From Lachnospiraceae bacterium (GTDB lineage: Bacteria; Bacillota; Clostridia; Lachnospirales; Lachnospiraceae), in the NCBI GenBank assembly GCA_021201095.1, contig JAJQFO010000195.1:1-32695 (forward strand): a stretch of 32,695 nucleotides of DNA. Direction: 5' to 3'. This document shows positions 16,200 through 25,226 of the stretch, piece after piece. Numbering within the stretch: the stretch's first letter is position 1; each line of letters starts with the position of its first letter. The notes under the pieces are model-generated. The model did no database searches, was not told where the DNA came from, and saw nothing but the letters and a program-made list of their open reading frames with translations. Made by a program: the position numbers and the translations under genes.

Positions 16200-17531
16200 A
16201 TGATATTTAAAAGAAAACTGTACGATAAAATGCTCGACTGGAAAAGCGGATTTGATGGAAAGACAGCCCTGCTGATTAAAGGCGCGCGGCGGGTAGGGAA
16301 ATCGACTCTGGTGGAGGAATTTGCTAAAAAGGAATACGAAAGCTATATTCTGATTGATTTTTCTGTTGCGTCGCAGGAGGTAAATGATCTGTTCAGTGAT
16401 TTGTCTGATCTGAATTTTTTGTTTTTGCGCCTGCAAATGATTTACCATGTGAACCTGACGGTGCGGAAATCAGTGATTATTTTTGACGAGGTGCAGGCGC
16501 AGCCCCTGGCCAGACAGGCAATCAAGCATCTGGTGAAAGACGGAAGGTATGATTATATTGAGACAGGCTCTTTGCTTTCCATCAAAAAGAATATTAACAA
16601 TATTGTAATCCCGAGTGAAGAGACCAGACTGACTCTCTATCCGCTGGATTATGAGGAATTTCGGTGGGCACTGGGAGATCAGACGACGATTCCGCTGCTG
16701 CGCGAGGCTTATGAGAAGATGAAACCTCTTGGCGATGCCATGAACAGGCGCCTGATGCGGGACTTCCGTCTTTATATGCTGGTAGGAGGGATGCCGCAGG
16801 CGGTAGACACCTATCTTTCAACCAACAACATGAGTATCGTCGACCAGATGAAGAGAAGCATTCTGGAGCTGTATGAGGATGAGTTCAGAAAAATAGACCC
16901 GTCAGGCCGTGCGGGGATGCTGTTTGATGCGATACCTGCCGAGCTTCACAAAAATGCTTCGCGCTATCAGGTGTCCAGCGTGATTGCCGGTGAGAAAGAG
17001 GAGCGGGTCAGGGAAATTATAGTGGATATGCAGGATTCTCTGACAGTGAATATTGCCTGGCATGCGGATAATCCACATGTTGGTATGGCTCTTCATAAAG
17101 ACCCGCGGCGGTATAAGCTTTTTCTGGCTGACACGGGATTATTTGTGACACTGTCATTCAAGGACAGCGATTATACAGAAAATGAAATTTATGAAAAGCT
17201 TCTCAATGATCATCTGAGTGCGGATTTGGGGTATCTTTATAAGAACATGGTTGCGCAGATGCTGAAGGCAGCCGGAAATGAGCTGTATTATTATACATTT
17301 CCCAAGGAGACATCCCGGCAGAACTATGAGGTGGACTTTCTGATTTCCAGGAAAGGAAAAATCTGCCCATTGGAGGTGAAGTCGTCCGGCTATCAGACGC
17401 ATGCTTCCCTGGATGCTTTTCAGACAAAGTTTTCCTCCAGAATCCGCAACCGCTATCTGATTTACACAAAGGACATCCGGAAGGATCAGGATATTTTTTG
17501 TTTGCCTTTTTATATGACGCCATTCCTGTAG
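16200..17531 (+). CDS. ATP-binding protein, AAA_14/DUF4143 family
   Basis: A 443-residue protein. ATG 16200 is used, after the RBS AGAAGG near 16186; a GTG at 16191 is in frame but overlaps it. Walker A is GARRVGKST (28-36) and Walker B SVIIFDEVQ (91-99). The C-terminal DUF4143 domain carries a PD-(D/E)XK-like core: D379 in YEVDFL and E392-V-K394 in LEVKSS. These proteins are multicopy in many gut and host-associated bacteria and their role is unknown. It has its own phased-repeat promoter region, and the gene after it also has a separate promoter, so it is probably monocistronic. Confidence 0.85.
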   Translation: MIFKRKLYDKMLDWKSGFDGKTALLIKGARRVGKSTLVEEFAKKEYESYILIDFSVASQEVNDLFSDLSDLNFLFLRLQMIYHVNLTVRKSVIIFDEVQAQPLARQAIKHLVKDGRYDYIETGSLLSIKKNINNIVIPSEETRLTLYPLDYEEFRWALGDQTTIPLLREAYEKMKPLGDAMNRRLMRDFRLYMLVGGMPQAVDTYLSTNNMSIVDQMKRSILELYEDEFRKIDPSGRAGMLFDAIPAELHKNASRYQVSSVIAGEKEERVREIIVDMQDSLTVNIAWHADNPHVGMALHKDPRRYKLFLADTGLFVTLSFKDSDYTENEIYEKLLNDHLSADLGYLYKNMVAQMLKAAGNELYYYTFPKETSRQNYEVDFLISRKGKICPLEVKSSGYQTHASLDAFQTKFSSRIRNRYLIYTKDIRKDQDIFCLPFYMTPFL

Positions 17532-17570
17532 TTATTTCTGCAGCTAACAACGTCGATGCAGAAGTGTATC

Positions 17571-17599
17571 TTGCTATTTCAGACTGTGCATGTTAGAAT
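17571..17599 (+). promoter_or_regulatory. promoter of the AlbA_2 gene
   Basis: TTGCTA (17571-17576), a 17-base spacer and TAGAAT (17594-17599). The start codon follows 43 bases after the -10, with a weak GGGG RBS at 17630-17633. Confidence 0.6.
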
Positions 17600-17642
17600 C
17601 AGACCATCATGAAGAACCAGGAAAGAATTGGGGTGAAACAAT

Positions 17643-19220
17643 ATGGCGATACCAACGAATATAAAAACATTATTGTCCGGGAATGTTGTGGAATGGGCAA
17701 GAATTGAATTTAAAGAAACATGGGATGCCGCAGCTTCTCTCAAGACTGTGTGCGCGTTTGCAAATGATCTGGACAATTGGGGAGGCGGCTATATTGTTAT
17801 CGGAGTACAGGAAAAGGACGGTCGGCCACAATATCCTTTGAAGGGAGTCGCGCCAGATAGAATCGACTCCTACCAGAAAGATATCCTGGAAAAGTGCAAA
17901 TTGATCAGGCCGTCCTATCTTCCGATTGCTGAAGTTGTGGAATATAATGACAGACAATTTATTATTCTCTGGTGTCCGGGAGGAGACAGCAGACCGTATT
18001 CCTCGCCAAAGACGATGAAAAAAGATAATAAGGAGCGCATCCACTATATACGGAAGTTATCCAGCACAGTGGAGCCATCCAGCGATGAGGAGCGGGATTT
18101 GTTTAGTCTTGCGAACCGGATACCTTTCGATGATCGGGTGAATCATCAGGCTGAGATTGCGGATCTGAATATCACTCTGGTTCAGGAATATTTAAAAGAG
18201 GTGAACAGTTCTCTTTATGAGAAAGCAATGACCGGAGATTTTATTGAGGTATGCAGAGACATGAATATTATCAGCGATCTTCCGGAATACAGAAAGCCCA
18301 AAAATATTGGTTTGATGTTTTTTAGCATGGAACCGGATAAGTTTTTCCCATATACACAGATAGATGTTGTCATGTTTCCCAAAGGACTGGGCGGAGATCA
18401 AATTATTGAGCAGACCTTTAAAGGCCCGATTCATGATATGCTCAGGAATGCTTTGCGCTATATCAGAAACATGGTCATATCGGAAATGGTAGTAAAACAC
18501 GAGGACAGAGCAGAAGCAGATCGGTTTTTTAATTATCCATTTGCTGCGATTGAGGAAAGTCTGTCAAATGCCGTCTATCATCGTGCGTATGATGAGCGTG
18601 AGCCGATTGAAGTTCGCGTGGAGAATGACCGAATCGAAATATTGAGTTTTCCAGGACCAGATCGTTCCGTCACCCCGGAAGGCTTAAAGAATTACCGTGT
18701 GACCAATCGCAGATACAGGAACCGCAGAATCGGAGATTTCCTGAAAGAGCTTCATCTTACAGAAGGGCGGAATACGGGATTTAAAAAGATTTTGGATGCG
18801 CTTGAAAAGAATGGTTCGCCGCAACCGGAGTTTGAGACAGACGAAAGCAGAAGTTATTTTATTACAAGATTGTTCATACATGAGGATTTTTTGAAAAAAG
18901 AAAGAATTCAGGAAGGCAGGTCCTCAGACGGGCAGGATAGTGCAGGTTTCATCGTAACAACTGATGAGAAAAAAACGGGTCAGGAGAATGACCGAAGTTT
19001 GACCGAAGTTTTGACCGAAGTTTTGACTGAAGTGAACATGAAAAAAGTAGCACCCCTGGTGGAATTCATTGAGGAAAATGGTCAGATTTCCCCAAAGGAG
19101 GCAGCAAAGCTTCTGGGAAAATCAGCGTCTACGGTATATCGATATCTTTCTTTGCTAACGCAGACAGGTTTAATTGTGAAGGACGGAAATACGAATAATA
19201 TTGTGTATCGGCCGGCCTGA
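17643..19220 (+). CDS. AlbA_2 (Schlafen-like) / GHKL ATP-binding protein with winged-helix C-terminus
   Basis: A 525-residue protein. The N-terminal AlbA_2 domain includes EFKETWD and the GGGYIVIGV strand. The middle carries a RecG-C-like GHKL ATPase region (FAAIEESLSNAVYHR, then IEILSFPGP and GRNTGFKKI). The end (about 455-525) is a winged helix-turn-helix, ISPKEAAKLLGKSASTVYRYL. Such proteins are usually called transcriptional regulators or ATP-binding proteins of unclear function. A linker before the HTH holds repeated LTEV units coded by 11- and 12-bp repeats (18990-19036). The ribosome binding site is weak (GGGG, nine bases before ATG). It does not look co-transcribed with the DUF4143 gene, which ends 111 bases earlier. 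Confidence 0.83.
   Translation: MAIPTNIKTLLSGNVVEWARIEFKETWDAAASLKTVCAFANDLDNWGGGYIVIGVQEKDGRPQYPLKGVAPDRIDSYQKDILEKCKLIRPSYLPIAEVVEYNDRQFIILWCPGGDSRPYSSPKTMKKDNKERIHYIRKLSSTVEPSSDEERDLFSLANRIPFDDRVNHQAEIADLNITLVQEYLKEVNSSLYEKAMTGDFIEVCRDMNIISDLPEYRKPKNIGLMFFSMEPDKFFPYTQIDVVMFPKGLGGDQIIEQTFKGPIHDMLRNALRYIRNMVISEMVVKHEDRAEADRFFNYPFAAIEESLSNAVYHRAYDEREPIEVRVENDRIEILSFPGPDRSVTPEGLKNYRVTNRRYRNRRIGDFLKELHLTEGRNTGFKKILDALEKNGSPQPEFETDESRSYFITRLFIHEDFLKKERIQEGRSSDGQDSAGFIVTTDEKKTGQENDRSLTEVLTEVLTEVNMKKVAPLVEFIEENGQISPKEAAKLLGKSASTVYRYLSLLTQTGLIVKDGNTNNIVYRPA
18990..19036 (+). repeat. 11/12-bp tandem repeats coding LTEV units
   Basis: Units are GACCGAAGTTT (18990-19000, 11 bases), GACCGAAGTTTT (19001-19012 and 19013-19024) and a degenerate GACTGAAGTGAA (19025-19036). 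The first unit is one base shorter, so it is read in a different frame from the others. Confidence 0.85.
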
Positions 19221-19235
19221 ATAGGAAGGGGGACG

Positions 19236-19346
19236 AGTTGGCAAAACGGATTAGTGATCGACCGCTGCAGCTTCCAGAATGTCGCGAACCTGTTGGGAGC
19301 CGACGATGGGCAGTTCACGTCAAAAATAAATTCCTGCACGTCGTGA
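19236..19346 (+). pseudogene. C-terminal remnant of a possible beta-helix protein
   Basis: The frame continuing after the AlbA_2 stop encodes SWQNGLVIDRCSFQNVANLL and then GADDGQFTSKINSCTS before TGA at 19344-19346. The alternation of VID-C-F and Asn-rich turns resembles the C-terminal coils of right-handed parallel beta-helix enzymes such as pectate-lyase-like proteins. No start or RBS belongs to it. It is probably the left-over end of a gene replaced at the island edge. The family assignment is a guess. Confidence 0.35.
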
Positions 19347-19371
19347 GAGTGTGGTATACTGGCAGAAGGAT

Positions 19372-21867
19372 TCACATCCCCAGCAGCCGTATTTCCGTAA
19401 ACCGTATCTCCAGCGGCTCCAGTGTCACCTGATAATGGAGCGTGTGGTTTTCTACTATTTTATATTCACAGCGCATTTCCGGGACGGCGCGGCTTTTCAG
19501 AAGCCGGGTGTCGGCAGCGCCAGGCTCTGCGCCGCCGAAGCTCACCCAGAGGTCAAACGCGGAGCCGTATTTCTGGTTTACAAAATATTCCTTTACCTCG
19601 TAGCGCCCGTTGGGCGAGTCGGACAGGCGCAGAGAGAGGGAGAGACGGCGCGACATGTTGAATGCGGAATAGCGGCTGGTTTCGTTGATATCAAACAATT
19701 CTCCGGAGGCAAACAGATCCCCGTAATGGATGTAATTGTAGGTGATGATCTGGATACTTCCGGATTTTTTGGTGATGAAATAGCCATCTCCGGAATCCAG
19801 GAGGTCGTCTCCGAGCCTGCTTGCAAAGGCAAATGTATAAAATACATTTTTGCGGATTCCGTTCATCGTGTAAATGCCGAGCCCGCCGTGAAACAGTGTC
19901 TCCGGGAGCTCGTGCTCTTCCATCAGATCCGTCAGGCTCCAGTATCCGAAGCTGTCGAGCCGGTCGTAATTTTTCAGCAGATTTTTCATGATATAGCAGG
20001 ACTTAAAGCAGGTATCATTGATCAGGTTGCGGTGGGACATGGTAAAGTTCCACTCGGTCATATAAACGGGCACATCTCCGTAGCCGCAGGAACGGAAGAC
20101 TTTGCGGATGCTGCCGATGAACAGACTGAAATCATCCGTACGTGTCGGGAATCGGGAGGCTCTTGTCTTTGCCGCGACAAAATCATCCGACGATTCCGGA
20201 ATGATATCAGAATAATAGTGGATGTTCAAAAACTCCGGACGGCAGTTCTCCCGGTCCGCATAGGCCAGAAAATCCTTTATCCACGTTAAATTTGACTCAA
20301 CAAGAAAAAGCAGCGAAGGAGATCCGAATACCAGCTTCTTGTGGACGGATTTTACTGTGCGGAAGGTGTCTCGGTAAAAATCGAAAAACAGCCTGTCATT
20401 GTCAAAACCAAACATTTTCGCGGGTGTGACCGGCTCATTCCAGACACAGAAAAGCCAGGAGAGGACCTCCTCCTCTCCATAACGGAAGAAAAGATGGCGG
20501 ATGAAGCTCTCTACAAGAAAATTCCATTCATTGATATCCGCAGGCGGACTGGTATTAAAAGGGGACTGATACACATTCTTATCCGGGTCGCTGGCCAGAG
20601 CCAGCGGCATAAAGGACAGCTGGATCATCGGCTTTAATCCAATAGAGAGCAGAAAGTCGAGGGCAGAATCCACTAAAGTAAAGCGGAAATGCAGCTCACC
20701 GCCGGAACGGGTGCAGACCAGCATGTCATCCGAAAAAATCCCATGGAATTTAATATACTGATAGCCGACCACGGACTGGATGTCCCGCAGCATTTCCTGA
20801 ATCTCGTGGTTTAAGAGATCTTTCGCTTTACCTACAGTAATGAATGTTTTAAACGTGTGGCGCAGCTTACGCGTCGGGCGGGTGATGGAGATCGTTCCAA
20901 TGTTCACGGCCTCTGTTTTTTCTGTGGCGGGTGCCTGATGGTGCCCGCCGTCCGAAGGCAGATATTTGGTAAGGAGATGCAGATAATTGCCAGGCTCCAG
21001 AAGATAATAATTCAGGTTGCTGCCTGCTTTTTGCTCCGAAGCATCGCGGATCATCTCCCTGCGGTATGCGCCGGGAGTCTGATTATATTTCTTTTTAAAA
21101 CAGCGGACGAATGTGTGAACCTCTGCAAATCCATTGTTCTGGGCAATGATTTCAAGCGGGTGATCGGTTTCCATCAGCTCCTGGAGGGCATGCTCCAGCT
21201 TGACATTCGTATAGTACTGGGAAAAATTGATCCCCATATACTTATTAAAAAAGCTGGACAGGTAGGGAACGGAGAGCTGCTGGCTCTCCGCAAGGTCGCG
21301 GAGACTGAAATTTTCCTGATAATGCGTATTAATGTATTCCACAATCTGCGTCAGGCGTGCCATGTATTTTTTCTGGATCCGGATTTCCTCGGTCTCCTGC
21401 ACCTTAAAATGATCCATCAGCTCCCCGATGAGATAATAGCTGAGGGACATATTTTTGTAATCGGTGCCTTCATCGCGGTGACTGTTTTCATGAACCATTT
21501 GTGCAATCCCAAAGCGCAGCCCGGAGAAAGCCTCCGGGTTTTTGCTTTTTACACTGTTGCAGTCGAAAAACAGGCTTTCCGGATTATCGTGGAAAAGTGT
21601 AAACATTTCCAGCTTCAGCTGCACGGCGATCATGACCGCGCTCTGGGAGTGAATCTCATGGATGCTGTTGGAATTGATGAGGATCAGATCCTCGCTTTTC
21701 AGGTCGTAGGTCTGCCCGTCGACAGTGATCGTAATCTGCCCGTCCAGTACCAGGAGAAGCTCCAGGCTCTTATGCCAGTGGCTCGCGACAACGCCTACCT
21801 TATGGACAAACACCTTTACAGGGATTTTCGGGGAAAACTGAATCACTTCGTATCGCTCATCTGCCAT
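19372..21867 (-). CDS. AraC-family regulator fused to a GH39 catalytic domain
   Basis: An 831-residue protein. ATG 21867 follows AAAGGAG at six bases; the longer frame upstream to 22101 lacks an RBS. Residues 1-110 form a cupin-type sensor domain (HWHKSLELLLVLDGQ). Residues 170-272 form a complete AraC DNA-binding domain with two HTH motifs (LAESQQLSVPYLSSFFNKY and IAQNNGFAEVHTFVRCFKK). From about residue 310 the rest is a GH39 beta-xylosidase-like barrel and trailing beta-sandwich, with candidate acid/base E478 (VWNEP) and nucleophile E605 (MTEWN) both kept. The 127-residue spacing fits GH39. It is cytosolic and divergent from the ABC operon, which it probably controls. The GH39 part may act as sugar sensor, enzyme, or both. 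Confidence 0.88.
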   Translation of the reverse strand: MADERYEVIQFSPKIPVKVFVHKVGVVASHWHKSLELLLVLDGQITITVDGQTYDLKSEDLILINSNSIHEIHSQSAVMIAVQLKLEMFTLFHDNPESLFFDCNSVKSKNPEAFSGLRFGIAQMVHENSHRDEGTDYKNMSLSYYLIGELMDHFKVQETEEIRIQKKYMARLTQIVEYINTHYQENFSLRDLAESQQLSVPYLSSFFNKYMGINFSQYYTNVKLEHALQELMETDHPLEIIAQNNGFAEVHTFVRCFKKKYNQTPGAYRREMIRDASEQKAGSNLNYYLLEPGNYLHLLTKYLPSDGGHHQAPATEKTEAVNIGTISITRPTRKLRHTFKTFITVGKAKDLLNHEIQEMLRDIQSVVGYQYIKFHGIFSDDMLVCTRSGGELHFRFTLVDSALDFLLSIGLKPMIQLSFMPLALASDPDKNVYQSPFNTSPPADINEWNFLVESFIRHLFFRYGEEEVLSWLFCVWNEPVTPAKMFGFDNDRLFFDFYRDTFRTVKSVHKKLVFGSPSLLFLVESNLTWIKDFLAYADRENCRPEFLNIHYYSDIIPESSDDFVAAKTRASRFPTRTDDFSLFIGSIRKVFRSCGYGDVPVYMTEWNFTMSHRNLINDTCFKSCYIMKNLLKNYDRLDSFGYWSLTDLMEEHELPETLFHGGLGIYTMNGIRKNVFYTFAFASRLGDDLLDSGDGYFITKKSGSIQIITYNYIHYGDLFASGELFDINETSRYSAFNMSRRLSLSLRLSDSPNGRYEVKEYFVNQKYGSAFDLWVSFGGAEPGAADTRLLKSRAVPEMRCEYKIVENHTLHYQVTLEPLEIRFTEIRLLGM

Positions 21868-22067
21868 GGCGGGCTCCTTTCTTACCGAAACGCAGTTTCC
21901 TGCTCTTTTGTTACGCGAAAAATATGCCTCTTGCAGCTTATGGGCTGGCAGGTGAGGCGAAGCACATTTCTTTTGGATGTATACGGGTGCGGGTACGCGC
22001 CCTTCTTTCTGGTTAGATATCGAAAATTGAAAAATGTACGTTATTTTTCTATTGTACCGAAAGAAAG

Positions 22068-22101
22068 ATGAAAAAACAACCGGAAATGAACATTTTTTCA
22101 T
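22068..22101. promoter_or_regulatory. inverted repeat in the divergent control region
   Basis: ATGAAAAAA (22068-22076) pairs with TTTTTTCAT (22093-22101), a perfect 9-bp inverted repeat with a 16-base gap. The surrounding 22020-22200 stretch is A/T rich with repeated GAAAAA tracts. It lies between the AraC-GH39 gene and the transporter operon and is a candidate regulator site. Confidence 0.4.
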
Positions 22102-22185
22102 GCGAAAAAAACGGATGAGAAAAATGGCAGGCCGAAAAAACTCTTTTTTCTGAAAAAGTATTCAGAGAAAAAGAAACCAGTGAAC

Positions 22186-22215
22186 TTGCGGGAAAAAACG
22201 TCGAACTGTTATAAT
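22186..22215 (+). promoter_or_regulatory. promoter of the ABC transporter operon
   Basis: TTGCGG (22186-22191), an 18-base spacer and a perfect TATAAT (22210-22215). The poor -35 suits an AraC-activated promoter. The transcript would have a leader of about 210 bases, with a hairpin CCTCG (22331-22335) / CGAGG (22345-22349). Confidence 0.6.
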
Positions 22216-22434
22216 TTTGCCCATAGGGACACATCAGAGAGCTTCAATAATGTAAAAAAGTACCAAAACGGCAGCTGCACGGACGGAGATTTATTTTCAC
22301 AGTGAAGAGCCGTAACGATTCAGGATAGTACCTCGTACCCGGTGCGAGGCACCCCTGAAAGCTACAGCATGATGATTCATGAGAGCGCAAAGCGTGTCGC
22401 AACTGGTACGGATTCAGAACAGATGGGAGCAGAC

Positions 22435-23940
22435 ATGGAAAAACAGGTAGTAATTGAAGTAAAAAACATGTGCAAGAATTTCGGCCCCACAAAAGCACTT
22501 AAGAATGTGGATGTGAAATTCTACACCGGAGAAATCCGCGGGCTGGTCGGTGAAAACGGCAGCGGCAAGTCCACGATCACATCAATCATCTCCGGGATGC
22601 AGAGGGCGTCCAGCGGCGAGATGCTTTATCACGGCCAGCCATGGAGTCCGTCCACGATGGTGGAGGCGCAGGAAAAGGGCATCAGCATGGTGCTGCAGGA
22701 GGCGAATACGATTCCGGGCTGCACCGTGGCAGAAAACATTTTTGCAGGGCGGTTCGATGAGTTCACCAGATTTGGGATTATCAACATGAAAAGGGTGACG
22801 CAGGAAGCCCAGAAAATGCTGGATTCTTTCGGGATTTCCCATATCCGGGCGGAGGACAATATCAACAAGTATGGTTTTGAGGACCGCAAGCTGATTGAGA
22901 TTGTCCGCTGCGTGTCGGATGATACGCAGGTCTTTGTGGTGGATGAAACGACGACGGCGCTTTCTCTGGATGGCCGTAAGATTTTGTACCGGCTGATCCA
23001 CAGGCTGAAGGATGAGGGCAAGACGGTCATTTTCATTTCGCACGATATGGATGAGATTCTGGAGCAGTGTACGGATCTGACGGTGCTGCGCGACGGGGAG
23101 ATCATCGGGCACCTGAACCGCGAGGAGATGGATCAGAAGGATGCGGAGAAAAAAATCCGTTTTATGATGGTCGGCAGGGAGATCGGGGAGGCCTATTACC
23201 GCGATGATTATGATACCTCCCATCAGCCGGAGGTGGCGCTGGAGCTTGAGCATGTTTCCTGCGGGAATATTCAGGATTTTTCGCTGCAGCTGCATAAGGG
23301 CGAGATCATCGGCTTTGGCGGCTTAAGCGGCTGCGGAATGCATGAGGTAGGGCGCGCGGCGTTTGGCCTGGAGAAGCTTTCATCCGGGCGCGTGATTCGA
23401 AACGGAAAGGAAATAAAAAGCTGCTACGAGGCGATCAATTCCGGCATCGGTTATATTTCCAAAAACCGTGATACGGAGGCTTTGATTCTGGAGGCTTCCA
23501 TCGGTGAAAACATCGTTATGCCTTCCATACCGGCACTTTCGCACGCGACTTACATCAGCCCGAAAGCGGAGAAGAAGCTGGCGGATAAGGAGATCGAGTC
23601 CTTCCGGATCAAATGTAACAGCGAAAAGCAATGGGTCAATACCCTGAGCGGCGGTAACAAGCAGAAGGTTTCCTTCGCAAAGTGGACGGCAAAGGGGTCG
23701 GATGTGATCATCATGGACTGCCCGACGCGAGGCGTGGATATCGGTGTGAAACAATCGATGTACGCGCTGATCGCCCAGATGAAAAAGGAAGGAAAAGCAA
23801 TTCTGCTGATCAGCGAGGAGATGGCGGAGCTGATCGGTATGGCGGACAAGATCATCATTATGAAGGACTTTAAGGTATCCGGTGAATTTATGAGAAGCGA
23901 GACCCTGACAGAAAACGACATGATCGAATATGTGATTTAA
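22435..23940 (+). CDS. sugar ABC transporter ATP-binding protein (RbsA/MglA family, two NBDs)
   Basis: A 501-residue protein, the usual length for this family. ATG 22435 follows GGGAG by five bases; the in-frame ATG at 22342 has no RBS and would add an atypical tail. NBD1 has Walker A GENGSGKST (39-47) and Walker B VFVVDETT, but its signature is degenerate (YGFEDRKLIEIVR). NBD2 has a degenerate P-loop (GLSGCGMHEV), a good signature (LSGGNKQK), and a Walker B IMDCPTRGVD in which the usual Glu is Cys. One composite ATP site thus seems competent and the other not. It powers import through the two RbsC-type permeases. The permease gene begins 14 bases after its stop. Confidence 0.9.
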   Translation: MEKQVVIEVKNMCKNFGPTKALKNVDVKFYTGEIRGLVGENGSGKSTITSIISGMQRASSGEMLYHGQPWSPSTMVEAQEKGISMVLQEANTIPGCTVAENIFAGRFDEFTRFGIINMKRVTQEAQKMLDSFGISHIRAEDNINKYGFEDRKLIEIVRCVSDDTQVFVVDETTTALSLDGRKILYRLIHRLKDEGKTVIFISHDMDEILEQCTDLTVLRDGEIIGHLNREEMDQKDAEKKIRFMMVGREIGEAYYRDDYDTSHQPEVALELEHVSCGNIQDFSLQLHKGEIIGFGGLSGCGMHEVGRAAFGLEKLSSGRVIRNGKEIKSCYEAINSGIGYISKNRDTEALILEASIGENIVMPSIPALSHATYISPKAEKKLADKEIESFRIKCNSEKQWVNTLSGGNKQKVSFAKWTAKGSDVIIMDCPTRGVDIGVKQSMYALIAQMKKEGKAILLISEEMAELIGMADKIIIMKDFKVSGEFMRSETLTENDMIEYVI

Positions 23941-23954
23941 GGAGGAGAAGGACG

Positions 23955-24947
23955 ATGAATGAAACAACAAAAGCTCCAGGAATCTTCTCCAGAGAGTTTC
24001 TGGCAAAGCATGTGTATGACATTGCCGCGTATGCGGGTCTGATAGTAACATTTATCCTGTTTCTGGTTTTCAGCGGTTCCAGACTGTCTTACAACCTGGG
24101 GACGGTCTTACAGAGTGCGGCGACCTATTCTATTATCGCATTGGGCGCGGTATTCGTGTATTCAATGGGATACATGGACGTGAGCGTGGGTCAGCAGGTC
24201 GGCGTCTACGCGATTCTGCTGATCATGATCACGAATAAGCTGGGCGGCGGCACGTTCGGCGTGGTTGTTGGATTTCTGGCCATCCTTGCGCTGGCCCTGG
24301 TCTGCGGCGCGTTTAACGGTGCGGTGGCGGTATGGCTGAAGCTGCCGTCGATCGTGACATCCCTGTTTCTGATGTTTTTCTTTACCGGCGCACAGCTGCT
24401 TTTGATGGAAAGCACCGGCACAAACTCCATTTCGATGCAGGCGACGATCAAACCGGCAAACCGGTCTACATACAACCTGGTACTGGTCATCTGCATAGCT
24501 GCAGTTGTCATTCTGGTCACTTACTTTTTTAAATATACGAAGCTGGGCAAGTATACCAGGGGAATCGGAGCGAATGAGCTGGCCACCGCGCAGAGCGGCG
24601 TGGCGACGACCAAATACAAGGTGCTTGCTTATATGGCTTTTGGCGCCTGTGTGGCGATCGGCACCTTTGTGATGCTGATGCGGACCGGCAGCGCCGGAAA
24701 GGGAACCGGGAGCGGCTATGCGATGGATATCATGATCTGCCTGATTTTGGGCGGGATGCCTCTCTCCGGCGGTATGAAATCCAAGGTGAGCAGCGCCCTG
24801 ATCGGTACATTTACCTATGTGCTGCTGACGAATGACCTGACTACGATGGGTGTAGATCTGAACATGATCAACTTTGTGAAAGCGGTCATCTTTCTCGCGA
24901 TAGTCCTGGTGACCTGCCGCAAGAAGGACGGTGTGCTGCCGAGGTAA
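23955..24947 (+). CDS. sugar ABC transporter permease (RbsC family)
   Basis: A 330-residue membrane protein with about 8-10 hydrophobic segments. GGAGG overlaps the end of the ATPase gene and lies nine bases before ATG. The family signature lies in the GVATTKYKVLAYMAFG and GGMPLSGG region, where the permease contacts the ATPase. It is translationally close to the ATPase gene and would pair with the second permease downstream. It has no insert. Confidence 0.9.
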   Translation: MNETTKAPGIFSREFLAKHVYDIAAYAGLIVTFILFLVFSGSRLSYNLGTVLQSAATYSIIALGAVFVYSMGYMDVSVGQQVGVYAILLIMITNKLGGGTFGVVVGFLAILALALVCGAFNGAVAVWLKLPSIVTSLFLMFFFTGAQLLLMESTGTNSISMQATIKPANRSTYNLVLVICIAAVVILVTYFFKYTKLGKYTRGIGANELATAQSGVATTKYKVLAYMAFGACVAIGTFVMLMRTGSAGKGTGSGYAMDIMICLILGGMPLSGGMKSKVSSALIGTFTYVLLTNDLTTMGVDLNMINFVKAVIFLAIVLVTCRKKDGVLPR

Positions 24948-25041
24948 GGACCGGTTAAAGAATGAATTTTTACATTGGACTTGTCTAAATCTTTCTATAC
25001 TGCGTTGCCGTCAATCGACATACCCCGAAGCCGATGCTTTA

Positions 25042-25074
25042 TACTGCAGCGGTGCCGGCGTGCAGTAACTTTTT
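25042..25074 (+). terminator. terminator or attenuator between permease 1 and the binding-protein gene
   Basis: TACTGCA (25042-25048) pairs with TGCAGTA (25061-25067) around a GC-rich loop, followed by ACTTTTT. It lies in a 279-base spacer. It could reduce read-through so that the binding-protein gene relies on its own start; I saw no clear second promoter between it and the RBS. Confidence 0.6.
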
Positions 25075-25226
25075 CACAGCCTCACAGTTATGGTTCGTGG
25101 TTCATACATGACTGAGACTTACCAGAGAGTTTATAACAGTGATTTCTTCCGCGATAGCGGTGAAATAGAACAAAAGGCAAAATACAAATCAAAACAAGTG
25201 ACAGCAAAGAAGGAGGAAATTTTACC

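Noticed and set aside
20857-22071. 404-codon open frame on the + strand opposite the AraC-GH39 gene
   Set aside because: It mirrors conserved coding sequence on the other strand and shows no recognisable domain or RBS.
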